From Pasteurellaceae bacterium Orientalotternb1 (GTDB taxonomy: Bacteria > Pseudomonadota > Gammaproteobacteria > Enterobacterales > Pasteurellaceae): DNA of 64,000 nucleotides. Below are positions 29,632 to 38,800 of this stretch, one piece after another. The notes under the pieces were generated by a model. The model made no database searches. It was not told the DNA's origin and saw nothing but the letters and a program-made list of their open reading frames with translations. The translations under genes and the position numbers were made by a program. The first letter of the stretch is position 1. Every line of letters begins with the position of its first letter. The DNA is taken from the NCBI GenBank assembly GCA_011455275.1, contig CP015028.1, positions 2,082,911 to 2,146,910 of the forward strand, written 5' to 3'.

Positions 29632-29713
29632 TAGGGTGGGTCTTGACCCACCAATTACCGCAACAAGCGGTCAGATTTTTCAATAATTTTGCAAATAGTG
29701 GGACACCCACCTA
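29632..29713. repeat. GTAGGGTGGG-type inverted repeat between dppB and dppC
   Basis: The left arm TAGGGTGGGTCTTGACCCACC is followed, after an uptake core at 29663-29671, by a weaker right arm TAGTGGGACACCCACCTAC. It fills almost the whole intergenic gap. Confidence 0.7.
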
Positions 29714-29718
29714 CACAA

Positions 29719-30723
29719 TTAGTTATGTCGAATCCTTGGATTCACTACGCCGTAGATCAGATCTACCGCTAAATTTACTAAGATGATTAAGGTTGCGATA
29801 ATCAACACCGAGCCTTGTAACACGGGGTAATCACGAGAGTTGATGGCATCGATCACCCATTTACCGATACCTGGCCACGAGAAAATATTTTCGGTTAAAA
29901 CGGCTCCCGATAAAAGCTGCCCGATAATCAAGCCAACCACAGTCACTACTGGGATTAACGCATTGCGTAAGGCGTGAATAATCACAATGCGAGTGGTATT
30001 CAAGCCTTTGGCTTTGGCGGTGCGAATATAGTCTTCGCCAAGTACTTCTAACATTGAAGAACGAGTCATACGGGTGATGATCGCAAGCGGAATAGTACCG
30101 AGTACTACGGCAGGTAAGACTAGCGATTTAATCGCCGCTAAAAACGCCCCTGGCTCGTCCGAGTTCCAGGTGTCAATCAACATAAAGCCTGTTTCGGCTT
30201 CGATCCAATATTCCGATGGCAAACGCCCCGATGCAGGCAAGCCAAGTGGGGTGGAAACATATAAAATCAAAATTAAGCCCCACCAAAAAATTGGCATTGA
30301 ATAGCCCGTGAGAGACAGAGAGGTCACGATATGTGAAATCCACGACTCTTTTTTCACGGCGGCAATCACCCCTAAAATCACCCCGCCCACGAGAGACCAA
30401 CCCAACGCAAAAAATGCCAACTCAACAGTGGCAGGGAAAAGTGTAAAGAATTCTTTTAACACAGGCTCGTTATTGCGGAAGGAATTGCCGAGATCGCCTT
30501 GCAACACGCCTTTAATATAGCTGAAATACTGCTCATGCAACGGGCGATCTAAACCGAGTTGCTGCATCATTTGAGCGTGAATTTCAGGAGTAAGCCCACG
30601 TTCACCCATTCGGATCTCAATTGGATCACCAGGGATTAAATGCACTAACGCAAAAGTAATTAAGGTAATCGCCAAGAAAGTTGGAATTACCATTAAAATA
30701 CGCTTAATAATAAATTGAAACAT
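29719..30723 (-). CDS. dppB: Dipeptide ABC transporter permease DppB
   Basis: DppB is the other permease, with six membrane segments in 334 residues. Typical elements are the start MFQFIIKRILMVIPTFLAI, HLIPGDPIEIRMGERG, and the EAA loop IRTAKAKGLNTTRIVIIHALRNALIP. The C terminus LAVDLIYGVVNPRIR is the family ending. A 179-bp gap to dppA contains a repeat and an uptake-signal hairpin, which may reduce permease expression relative to the binding protein. Confidence 0.94.
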   Translation of the reverse strand: MFQFIIKRILMVIPTFLAITLITFALVHLIPGDPIEIRMGERGLTPEIHAQMMQQLGLDRPLHEQYFSYIKGVLQGDLGNSFRNNEPVLKEFFTLFPATVELAFFALGWSLVGGVILGVIAAVKKESWISHIVTSLSLTGYSMPIFWWGLILILYVSTPLGLPASGRLPSEYWIEAETGFMLIDTWNSDEPGAFLAAIKSLVLPAVVLGTIPLAIITRMTRSSMLEVLGEDYIRTAKAKGLNTTRIVIIHALRNALIPVVTVVGLIIGQLLSGAVLTENIFSWPGIGKWVIDAINSRDYPVLQGSVLIIATLIILVNLAVDLIYGVVNPRIRHN

Positions 30724-30758
30724 TCAAAATCTCTTTTAATTCTTTTGAATTTAAAAAG

Positions 30759-30816
30759 TAGGGTGGGTCTTGACCCACCAAATAAGATCGCAAACGGTGG
30801 GTCAAGCCCCACCCTA
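30759..30816. repeat. GTAGGGTGGG-type inverted repeat between dppA and dppB
   Basis: GTAGGGTGGGTCTTGACCCA and its inverted partner GGTGGGTCAAGCCCCACCCT lie 15-20 bases apart. It is the most symmetrical of the copies in the window. Confidence 0.8.
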
Positions 30817-30838
30817 GATTTGCATTGGTTTGTGATAA

Positions 30839-30896
30839 CCAAGCGGTCAGGTTCTACCTGAAATTTGCAAATTTTTTCGCAAATCTGACCGCTTGT
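30839..30896 (-). terminator. Inverted uptake-signal hairpin after dppA
   Basis: CCAAGCGGTCAG and CTGACCGCTTG are inverted around AAATTTGCAAATTTTTT, directly after the dppA stop codon. On the minus strand it may partly terminate the dppA message before dppB, a usual device for making the binding protein in excess. Confidence 0.6.
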
Positions 30897-30902
30897 TGCG
30901 GG

Positions 30903-32498
30903 TTATTTTTCGAGATCCACGGAATAGAAATCGTGAACACCGAACGGGCTAACCACATAGCCTTTGACTTCTTTACGCACAGGGAAGTAGGTAGTTGAGT
31001 GAGCCACGGTAATCCACGGGGCTTGCTCTTTGAACACCACTTGAGCTTGTTTGTAAATGTCGGTACGTTTTTGTTTATCGGTTTCTTGTGCTGCTTGGGT
31101 CACTAAATCATTAAACGGTTTGTGACAGAATTTCGCATAGTTAGAACCTGATTCAACCGCCGCACAGCTTAACAAGGTATTTAAGAAGTTATCTGGGTCA
31201 CCGTTATCGCCCGTCCACCCCATCATACCTGTTTGGTGGTCGCCTGCACGCATCCGTTTGAGGTATTCACCCCATTCATAGCTCACGATTTTCGCTTTCA
31301 CGCCTACTTTTTCCCAGTCTGCTTGGATAAGCTCCGCCATACGGCGTGCGTTCGGGTTGTATGGACGAGAAACAGGCATCGCCCATAAATCTGTCTCAAA
31401 GCCCTTTTCAAAGCCCGCTTCTTTCAGCAACGCTTTAGCTTTTTCTGGATCATAATCGTAGTCTTTGATGTCGTCATTGTAAGACCACATTGTTGGTGGG
31501 ATTGGGTTTTTCGCTTTTTGACCTGCACCTTGATACACCGCTTCGATGATCGCATCTTTATTCACCGCATAGCTCAACGCTTGACGTACTTTCACGTTAT
31601 CAAACGGGGCTTTTTGAGTGTTGAAGTTTAAGTAACCGACGTTCAAACCAGGGCGAGTGAGAAGAGTGATGTCTTTATCATTTTTCAGTTTTTCTACATC
31701 CGCTGGGTTCGGATATGGCATTGCGTGGCACTCGCCTTTTTTCAGTTTCGCATAACGCACTGACGCATCTGGCGTAATCGCAAACACTAAGCGATCAATT
31801 TTTGATTTACCTTTCCAGTAACTCTCAAAGGCTTTGTAACGCACAGTGGAGTCTTTTTGATAAGAGACAAATTCAAATGGACCTGTGCCGATTGGTTGGT
31901 TATCCACGGTTTCAGGCTTGCCCGCTTTTAACATTTTGTCACCGTATTCCGCCGATAAAATAGAAGCGAAATCCATTGCCAAGTTAGCTAAAAATGGAGC
32001 GTTCGCCACTTTTAAGCTGATTTTCACGGTGTAATCATCTACTTTTTCTACTTTGTCGATGATATTTTGCATATCCATCCCGATAAAGTATTCGTAGTTA
32101 CCGCCTGATACTTTGTGGAAGGGGTGATTTGGCTCTAACTGACGGTTGAAAGAGAACAACACATCGTCTGCGTTAAACTCACGAGTGGGTTTAAATTCTT
32201 TGTTTGAATGGAATTTCACCCCTTTACGCAGATGGAAAACATATGTCTTGCCATCTTCAGAGACATCCCATTTTTCCGCCAAACCTGGCACCACGTTCGT
32301 TGTACCTGGTTCAAATGCGGTTAATTTATCAAAAATGGCTCGCCCTGTTGAGTCTAAGGTCGCACCATCAGTACCAAGCTGTGGACTCAAGAAAGAAGGT
32401 GAGGCTTCTAAACAGTAAACAAAAGTTTTCGGGGCTGCCATCGCCGAACCTGATGCGACGGCTAATGCAAGTAGAGAAAGTTGTGTGAGCTTTTTCAT
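30903..32498 (-). CDS. dppA: Periplasmic dipeptide-binding protein DppA
   Basis: DppA captures dipeptides in the periplasm and delivers them to DppBCDF; related proteins of this family in Pasteurellaceae also bind haem or glutathione. The 531-residue precursor has the signal peptide MKKLTQLSLLALAVASGSAMA. The mature protein follows E. coli DppA closely: VYCLEASP, GLAEKWDVSEDGKTYVFHLR, MGWTGDNGDPDNF and the end KEVKGYVVSPFG. It is the first gene of dppABCDF. No lipobox is present, unlike the haem-binding lipoprotein HbpA. Confidence 0.93.
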   Translation of the reverse strand: MKKLTQLSLLALAVASGSAMAAPKTFVYCLEASPSFLSPQLGTDGATLDSTGRAIFDKLTAFEPGTTNVVPGLAEKWDVSEDGKTYVFHLRKGVKFHSNKEFKPTREFNADDVLFSFNRQLEPNHPFHKVSGGNYEYFIGMDMQNIIDKVEKVDDYTVKISLKVANAPFLANLAMDFASILSAEYGDKMLKAGKPETVDNQPIGTGPFEFVSYQKDSTVRYKAFESYWKGKSKIDRLVFAITPDASVRYAKLKKGECHAMPYPNPADVEKLKNDKDITLLTRPGLNVGYLNFNTQKAPFDNVKVRQALSYAVNKDAIIEAVYQGAGQKAKNPIPPTMWSYNDDIKDYDYDPEKAKALLKEAGFEKGFETDLWAMPVSRPYNPNARRMAELIQADWEKVGVKAKIVSYEWGEYLKRMRAGDHQTGMMGWTGDNGDPDNFLNTLLSCAAVESGSNYAKFCHKPFNDLVTQAAQETDKQKRTDIYKQAQVVFKEQAPWITVAHSTTYFPVRKEVKGYVVSPFGVHDFYSVDLEK

Positions 32499-32602
32499 TA
32501 TTCACTCCAAAGTGGTTGTTATAAGAATGTTAAAATTCGTTTCCAAAATGTGGAAGTTCTGACTATATAAGTTTTTTAATGAATTGCAATCGATTTTTTA
32601 AT

Positions 32603-32660
32603 GCAAGCGGTCAGATTTTGAAAGTCATTTGCAAAATTTATGCCTAAACTGACCGCTTGT
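32603..32660. terminator. Inverted uptake-signal pair between the YuiF-type permease and dppA
   Basis: GCAAGCGGTCAG (left) and CTGACCGCTTGT (right) are inverted around TTTGCAAAA. It lies after the permease stop at 32673 and ahead of dppA, so it can terminate the permease transcript. Confidence 0.6.
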
Positions 32661-32672
32661 AATAAATAGGGT

Positions 32673-34046
32673 TTAGAGAATCATTGCTGCAATCCAACCG
32701 AATGCTAATAATGGCAAGTTGTAGTGTAAGAAAGTCGGCACAACGGAATCCCAAATGTGATCGTGTTTACCGTCTGCATTCAAGCCTGAAGTTGGACCAA
32801 GGGTTGAGTCTGAGGCAGGAGATCCTGCATCACCCAAGGCAGCCGCTACGCCCACAATCGAAATGGTCGCCAGTGGTGAGAAGCCGAATGACATACAAAG
32901 TGGCACATAAATGGTGGCGATAATTGGCACAGTTGAGAATGATGAGCCGATCCCCATTGTAATGAACAAACCGACCAACAACATTAAGAAAGCTGCCATT
33001 TCTTTCGAGCTAATCGCCCCTTTTAAGCTTTCAACTAATTCACCCACGCCGCCCGTTGAGTTCACCACATTGGCATAACCTGATGCGGCAATCATCACAA
33101 AGCCGATCATCGCCATTAAACGCAAGCCGTCTTGGAAAAGATCGTTGCTTTGTTTGAGTTTGAACACACCGCCTAAAGCGAAGATTGCCAAGCCGACTAA
33201 ACCGCCCAAAATCGTTGAATTGGTGGAAAGTTGCACAAAGCAGGTGGCTAAAATTGCGGCTATGCTGATGGCGATGTTAAACGGCGTGACGTTTTTCACA
33301 CGGCTTTCAATGTCTTCTACCGCCACAGCACCGCCTTCAACGTAGCTGCGTGGTTTACGGTAAGAGATAAAGAGTGCAGTGAGTAAGCCCAAAATCATTC
33401 CAGTTACTGGAATTGCCATTGCTTTGGTGACTTCACCCACATCTGCAACTAAACCAAAAGATTGACCCGCTTGGTTGATATTTTTCACTAAAATGTTTTC
33501 GATAAAGATTTGCCCGAAGCCTGCGGGTATCAACATATAAGTCGCCGTTAAACCGAAGGTAATCGCACAAGCAACGGCACGACGGTCAATGTTGAGTTGA
33601 TTGAAAACGCTCAATAATGGCGGTACAACGATTGGGATAAAGGCGATGTGAACGGGGATCACATTTTGAGATGACATCGCAAAGGCGACTAAAGTGAATA
33701 AAATCGCATATTTGAACCAGAACACTGAACGCCCCGACGGACGTTTACCAAAACTTTGAATGACTTTGTAAGCGAGTAAATCCGTTACGCCCGATTTCGA
33801 CAACGCCACGGCGAATGCACCGAGTACGGCATAATTCATTGCGGTTTCTGCCCCGCCACCTAATCCGCTAGTGAAACTTTTTACCGTAGTGGTCAGTGCC
33901 TCCCCGAGAGCCATTCCATCAGCAGTATTGCCGAATAAACCGCAAGTGAGTGCGGCGATAATCAGTGCGATCACCACGTTGATCCGCATTAAACTCAATG
34001 CGAGCAACACAATAATCGAGACTACCACTTCATTTGATAGCAACAT
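32673..34046 (-). CDS. YuiF/Na+-H+ antiporter-family permease, probable histidine transporter
   Basis: This 457-residue integral membrane protein has about eleven to twelve hydrophobic segments and belongs to the Na+/H+ antiporter-like YuiF family, with family pieces AMSSQNVIPVHIAFIPIVVPPL and GDAGSPASDSTLGPTSGLN. The annotation as an antiporter is by homology only. The sequence gives a stronger clue: the mRNA begins with a 14-codon peptide containing four consecutive His codons and a complete attenuator (34090-34240), which makes histidine the likely substrate. The ribosome-binding site is AGAGGA. I recall that homologues in Haemophilus were proposed as histidine transporters on the same grounds. 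Confidence 0.85.
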   Translation of the reverse strand: MLLSNEVVVSIIVLLALSLMRINVVIALIIAALTCGLFGNTADGMALGEALTTTVKSFTSGLGGGAETAMNYAVLGAFAVALSKSGVTDLLAYKVIQSFGKRPSGRSVFWFKYAILFTLVAFAMSSQNVIPVHIAFIPIVVPPLLSVFNQLNIDRRAVACAITFGLTATYMLIPAGFGQIFIENILVKNINQAGQSFGLVADVGEVTKAMAIPVTGMILGLLTALFISYRKPRSYVEGGAVAVEDIESRVKNVTPFNIAISIAAILATCFVQLSTNSTILGGLVGLAIFALGGVFKLKQSNDLFQDGLRLMAMIGFVMIAASGYANVVNSTGGVGELVESLKGAISSKEMAAFLMLLVGLFITMGIGSSFSTVPIIATIYVPLCMSFGFSPLATISIVGVAAALGDAGSPASDSTLGPTSGLNADGKHDHIWDSVVPTFLHYNLPLLAFGWIAAMIL

Positions 34047-34089
34047 TTTTTGTCCTCTTGTAAATTGAAAGTTAAGTTAAAAATAGAAA

Positions 34090-34121
34090 GAAAAACCCCT
34101 CGAAAGTTGTCTTCCGAGGGG
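34090..34121 (-). terminator. Attenuator terminator of the permease leader (regions 3 and 4)
   Basis: On the minus strand CCCCTCGGAAG and CTTTCGAGGGG form an 11-bp stem with one G-T pair and loop ACAA, followed by five T residues. The 5' arm includes CTCGGAAG, which is complementary to the upstream CTTCCGAG and so can be captured by an antiterminator. Confidence 0.88.
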
Positions 34122-34157
34122 TGGAAATTGGTTCAGGATTCGTTATCACATTTCACG

Positions 34158-34175
34158 CTCGGAAGTTCTTCCGAA
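34158..34175 (-). promoter_or_regulatory. Attenuator regions 1 and 2 (protector and antiterminator arms)
   Basis: On the minus strand TTCGGAAG (34175-34168, region 1) is followed by CTTCCGAG (34165-34158, region 2). Region 2 can pair either with region 1 or with CTCGGAAG in the terminator stem (34118-34111, region 3). This mutually exclusive pairing is the classic attenuation switch. Confidence 0.85.
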
Positions 34176-34195
34176 CATACCAAATGCCCGAAAGA

Positions 34196-34240
34196 TTATT
34201 CAGGTAAATGGTGATGATGTTTGATAACGTAACGGCTCAT
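34196..34240 (-). CDS. Histidine leader peptide of the permease gene
   Basis: A 14-codon frame reads MSRYVIKHHHHLPE and is preceded by AGGAG. Four adjacent His codons would stall ribosomes when charged tRNA-His is scarce, covering region 1 and letting regions 2 and 3 pair. The peptide resembles the E. coli hisL product (which has seven His codons) in layout. Confidence 0.9.
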   Translation of the reverse strand: MSRYVIKHHHHLPE

Positions 34241-34267
34241 AGCGACTCCTAAATTTGAATGGAGCGG

Positions 34268-34296
34268 AATATATCCTAGTCAAATTTAAAAAGCAA
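34268..34296 (-). promoter_or_regulatory. Promoter of the histidine leader
   Basis: Reading the minus strand, TTGCTT (34296-34291) and TATATT (34273-34268) are 17 bases apart. This places transcription start near 34261, about 20 bases before the leader peptide ATG. Confidence 0.6.
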
Positions 34297-34387
34297 ACGG
34301 TTTTTAGCGTACGCTGACTTATTTTGAAGGCAAACCAAAGCCAATGGTGCTTTTTTGCTTTCCGAAAATGGCAAATTTCGCTAAACT

Positions 34388-34403
34388 ACGCAAACGTTTG
34401 CTT
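34388..34403 (+). promoter_or_regulatory. PurR-type operator upstream of purD
   Basis: ACGCAAACGTTTGCTT is identical to the operator at 11098-11113 and lies 54 bases before the purD start. A TAAACT hexamer directly precedes it. PurR control of purD is known in enteric bacteria. Confidence 0.75.
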
Positions 34404-34456
34404 ATTAAGTACAAGCGGTCAGATCAATCTCATTTTTTGCAAATTAAAGGATGTTT

Positions 34457-35743
34457 ATGAAAGTGTTAATTATTGGTAACGGCGGACGCGAACACGCCTT
34501 GGCGTGGAAAGCGTCTCAGTCACCATTGGTAAATAAAGTATTTGTTGCCCCTGGTAATGCAGGAACAGCCTTGGAACAAGGCATTGAGAATGTGGCGATT
34601 TCTGCCACCAATGTACCTGCGTTGGTGGAATTTGCCCAGCAAAACGACATTGCTTTAACCATTGTCGGCCCCGAAGCCCCGCTAGTGATTGGTGTGGTAG
34701 ATGCGTTCCGTGCCAAAGGCTTAAAAATTTTCGGTCCAACTCAAGCAGCGGCACAGTTGGAAGGCTCCAAAGCTTTCACTAAAGATTTCTTGGCTCGCCA
34801 CCACATTCCAACAGCGGAATATCAGAACTTTACTGAAGTTGAGCCAGCACTCGCCTATTTGCGTGAAAAAGGTGCTCCGATTGTGATTAAAGCCGATGGT
34901 TTAGCGGCGGGCAAAGGCGTGATTGTGGCGATGACCTTAGCTGAAGCCGAACAAGCGGTAAAAGAGATGCTCTCAGGCAATGCGTTTGGCGAGGCGGGCA
35001 GCCGTGTAGTGATTGAAGAATTTTTAGACGGCGAAGAAGCCAGTTTCATCGTAATGGTCGATGGCAAAAATGTTGAGCCAATGGCAACTAGCCAAGATCA
35101 CAAACGGGTTGGAGAAAGCGATAAAGGCTTGAACACAGGCGGAATGGGGGCTTACTCGCCTGCTCCAGTGGTAACTGCCGAGATTCACCAGCGGGTAATG
35201 GACGAAGTGATTTACCCAACGGTGTATGGTATGGCGGCAGAAGGCAATGAATATACGGGCTTTTTGTATGCAGGCTTGATGATTATGCCAAACGGTCAGC
35301 CAAAAGTGATCGAATTTAACTGCCGTTTTGGCGACCCAGAAACTCAACCGATTATGTTGCGTTTACAATCGGATTTAGTCGAACTCTGCTTAAAAGCCTG
35401 TGATGGCAAATTAGACGAAATCCAATCAAAATGGTGTGAACAAGCGGCTCTGGGTATCGTACTTGCTGCTGAAGGCTACCCAGCGGATTATCGCAAAGGC
35501 GATGAAATTTCGGGTATCCCTACCGAAGCGAAAGACGATGAAAAAGTCTTTTTAGCAGGGGTTGAACTCAAAGACGGCAAACTGCTCACCAACGGCGGAC
35601 GAGTACTTTGTGCCACCGCATTGGGCAACAGCGTGTTTGATGCTCAACAAAAAGCCCTCGGTCTTTCCGAACAAATCCAATGGCAAGGTAGATTCTACCG
35701 CCGTGATATCGGCTATCGTGCCGTGGCCCGTGAACAAGGCTAA
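34457..35743 (+). CDS. purD: Phosphoribosylamine-glycine ligase
   Basis: PurD joins glycine to 5-phosphoribosylamine, the second step of purine synthesis. The start is put at the ATG at 34457 (MKVLIIGNGGREHALAWK), six bases after AAAGG, giving 428 residues; an in-frame ATG two codons earlier is less well placed. ATP-grasp elements include VIKADGLAAGKGVIVA, NTGGMGAYSPAP and EFNCRFGDPETQ. Unlike E. coli, purH is not adjacent. The stop codon overlaps an uptake core (35743-35751), and a strong terminator follows. Confidence 0.97.
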   Translation: MKVLIIGNGGREHALAWKASQSPLVNKVFVAPGNAGTALEQGIENVAISATNVPALVEFAQQNDIALTIVGPEAPLVIGVVDAFRAKGLKIFGPTQAAAQLEGSKAFTKDFLARHHIPTAEYQNFTEVEPALAYLREKGAPIVIKADGLAAGKGVIVAMTLAEAEQAVKEMLSGNAFGEAGSRVVIEEFLDGEEASFIVMVDGKNVEPMATSQDHKRVGESDKGLNTGGMGAYSPAPVVTAEIHQRVMDEVIYPTVYGMAAEGNEYTGFLYAGLMIMPNGQPKVIEFNCRFGDPETQPIMLRLQSDLVELCLKACDGKLDEIQSKWCEQAALGIVLAAEGYPADYRKGDEISGIPTEAKDDEKVFLAGVELKDGKLLTNGGRVLCATALGNSVFDAQQKALGLSEQIQWQGRFYRRDIGYRAVAREQG

Positions 35744-35779
35744 CAAGCGGTCAGATCAGGCAAAAGTTTTGCAAATCAA

Positions 35780-35809
35780 ATCGGGTATCATTGTGATACC
35801 CGTCTTTTT
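35780..35809 (+). terminator. Intrinsic terminator of purD
   Basis: CGGGTATCA and TGATACCCG form a 9-bp stem with a three-base loop, followed by TCTTTTT. It separates purD from the Sel1-repeat gene 24 bases later. Confidence 0.85.
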
Positions 35810-35832
35810 CTCATTCAAATCGAGGATTGCTT

Positions 35833-38800
35833 ATGTTCCGAAAACTTTGTGGGATTTTATTACTTTGTGGGTTATGTCAGTTTGCAATCGGTAAGACGAT
35901 ACAACTTTATAACCGCTTGGAATTGGTCTTACCGCAGGCAGAACAAGGCGACCGTAATGCACAGTTTAATGTTGGGGTGATTTACAACCGAGGCTGGAAT
36001 ACGCCAGTTGATAATGTAAAAGCATTATATTGGTTTAAGAAAGCGGCTCTACAGGGGCATACCAGCAGTTTGTATAATGTTGGCGTGTTTTATTTAGAGG
36101 GTGAAGGCACTGTAACGAACCCCGCAGAAGCGGTAAAATGGCTTGAACAAGCGGGTGAGCAAGGGCATCACAATGCTCAAGCGGTGCTGTCAGATATGTT
36201 TCTGTTTGGTGATGGCGTTCCGAAAGATTTGTTGCGAGGTTTTTACTGGAGAGAAAAAATAATTGCCAAAGGCAGCGTTGCCGAACAGCTGCAATTTGCC
36301 AAGCAAGTGCTTTCTTTTCGCGAAATTGATCACACTCTTGGGCTTTTCTGGCTCAAAAAATTGGCAGAACAACAATATCCCGATGCCCAAATTGCACTAA
36401 TTGCCTATTTAGGCGAGAAATATGATACATCACAAGATCCCCTTGTAAAACAAAAGCTACTGCCCGAAGTCAATCACGCCTTGAATTTGCTCTATCCACT
36501 TGCCGAAAAAGGTAACGCAGAAGCCCAATATTTGTACGCCTATCGTTATAGCTCTAATATGCCAGAAGGCAATAATAGTGCAGAGCAATGCCGATGGATC
36601 AGAAAAGCGGCAGTGCAGGCTTTAACCGAAGCAGAATATAGTTTGGGGTTATGTTACTTAAACGGTTGGAATGGCGAGAAAAGCGAAAGTAAGGCATTTC
36701 AATGGTTTTTGAAAGCAGCGGAGAAAGGGCATATGAAAGCACAGGTCGATGTCGCTCGGGCTTATTTAATGGGAAAAGGAGTGGAGAAAAATCAGCAAAA
36801 AGCGACTACTTTTCTGGAAAAAGCCGCCAAAGCGGGCGATGCCGATGCCCAATTTATGCTAGGAACGGCACTCTTCCATCAGACATCACACAAACCAGAA
36901 GGCATTGAACTTCTCAAAAAATCTGCCGAGCAAGGTAACTTAGACGGACAATTTAATTTAGCACTCCACTACCACAAAAATAAACAACCGAAACAAGCTC
37001 TCTATTGGTTTGAGAAAGCCGCATTAGGCGGTGATGTGTTGGCATTTGCGAAACTTGTTCAGCTCTACCCGAAAAAAACACGCATCAAGAAATTACACCA
37101 AATTGCCAACCAAGCCCCCGCAAGTATCGCCTTTGCCTTGGGCAAAATGTATAACACCAAGCGGTTCGGAAAGGTCGATAAAGTGCAAATGCTCAAATGG
37201 TATCAACTGGCGGTGGACAAGGGTAGCAAAGAAGCTCAATTTCAGTTGGGTTTGCATTACTTTTTTGGCGAAACGGTGGAGCAAGACGTTGAGAAAGCGA
37301 TCGCCTTATTCGAACAATTTGCGGAACAGAGCGATGGCGATATTAAAGCAGAGATGGCGATGCGTTTTCATCTCGGCAAGGATTTCCCTAAAGACGACAA
37401 AAAAGCACGCTATTGGTTAGAACAAGCGGTGAAATGGGGACACGTTGGGGCGGAATATTGGCTTGGATTGTTTAATATGCGAGGTATCGGCGGCGAGAAA
37501 AACTTAGAACAAGCAAACTACTGGCTCAATAAAGCCCTTGAAGATGGCGAAGAACGAGCGGAAATTTATTTGGCGTTACTGCATCAACAGCAAGGTATCC
37601 GCTTATCTAAATATGCAAATATTGACTGGCAAAAATGGGCGGAAAAAGGGCACCCTACGGCTCAAATTGAGCTTGCACTTGCCTTACATGCCCAAGGGAA
37701 TTTCAAACAAGCTTTTGAATGGTGGAAAAAAGCCGCTGAACAAGGAGACGAAACCGCCCAAAGCAATTTGGCAGTCTATTATATGCGTGGTTGGGCAGGG
37801 GAAGAAAACGAGCAAAAAGCACGTTATTGGTTTGAAAAAGCCGCCGAACAGCAAGAAAAAAATGCACAATTTAGTTTAGGTGTAATCTACCTTTATGGCT
37901 TAGGAGTGGAAAGCGATCCGATTGCCGCAGAAAAATGGCTAAAACTGGCTGCGGCACAAGATTTTACCAAAGCACGTATGGAATTACTTGGTTTATACGA
38001 AAGCCAAGCCCGATTTAATGAAAATATAAAAATTGTGACCGAATGGGCGGAGCAAGGGGATACCACTGCTCAATTAATGCTGGCACAACATTATTATCCT
38101 GACCCTAAAACCAGTTTTTACTGGCTCAAACGTGCCGCCGAACAACAAGAACCACACGCAACATTATGGCTTGGGGTTTTCTATGCGAAAGGCATTGGTG
38201 TGGAAACCGATGTGGCAAAAGGCATTGAAATCTTGACCACTATCGCTGAACAAGGCGATCCACTAGCTCAATATCAACTTGGGCAAATTCTCTGGGAAGC
38301 ACGCTCAACAGTACAAGCGATAAATTGGTTCGAACGCTCTGCAAACACTGGCTTACCAGAGGCACAATTTGCCTTAGGCAAACTCTATTTTCTCGGCGAG
38401 CATTTGCCAAAAAGTTACGGAAAGGCATTCCACTGGTTCTCCTTGGCTGCAGAAAATCAGCACCCTGACGCCATGTTTTTGCTCAGTGCATTCTACTTTA
38501 ACGGCTATGGCGGCTTACCCAAAGATGAAGAAAAAGGGCGAATGTGGCTGAAAGACGCAGCAAACTTATCGCAACCACAGGCACTATTTATGCTAGGGCT
38601 AGTTTCTTTAGAGAAAGATGATTTTCAACAAGCGGTTGGATTATTTGAAAAATCTGCAAAAAAATTCGATTTAGCCCAGCAAGTATTAGTAGAGCTAAAA
38701 CAGCATCTCCAAAATGCCAGAACATCGCAACAGTCTTTTGAACTTGAACAACCAAACCGCCTAGACCGCTTAGAATTAGACGATCAACCGCTGCAGCTAA

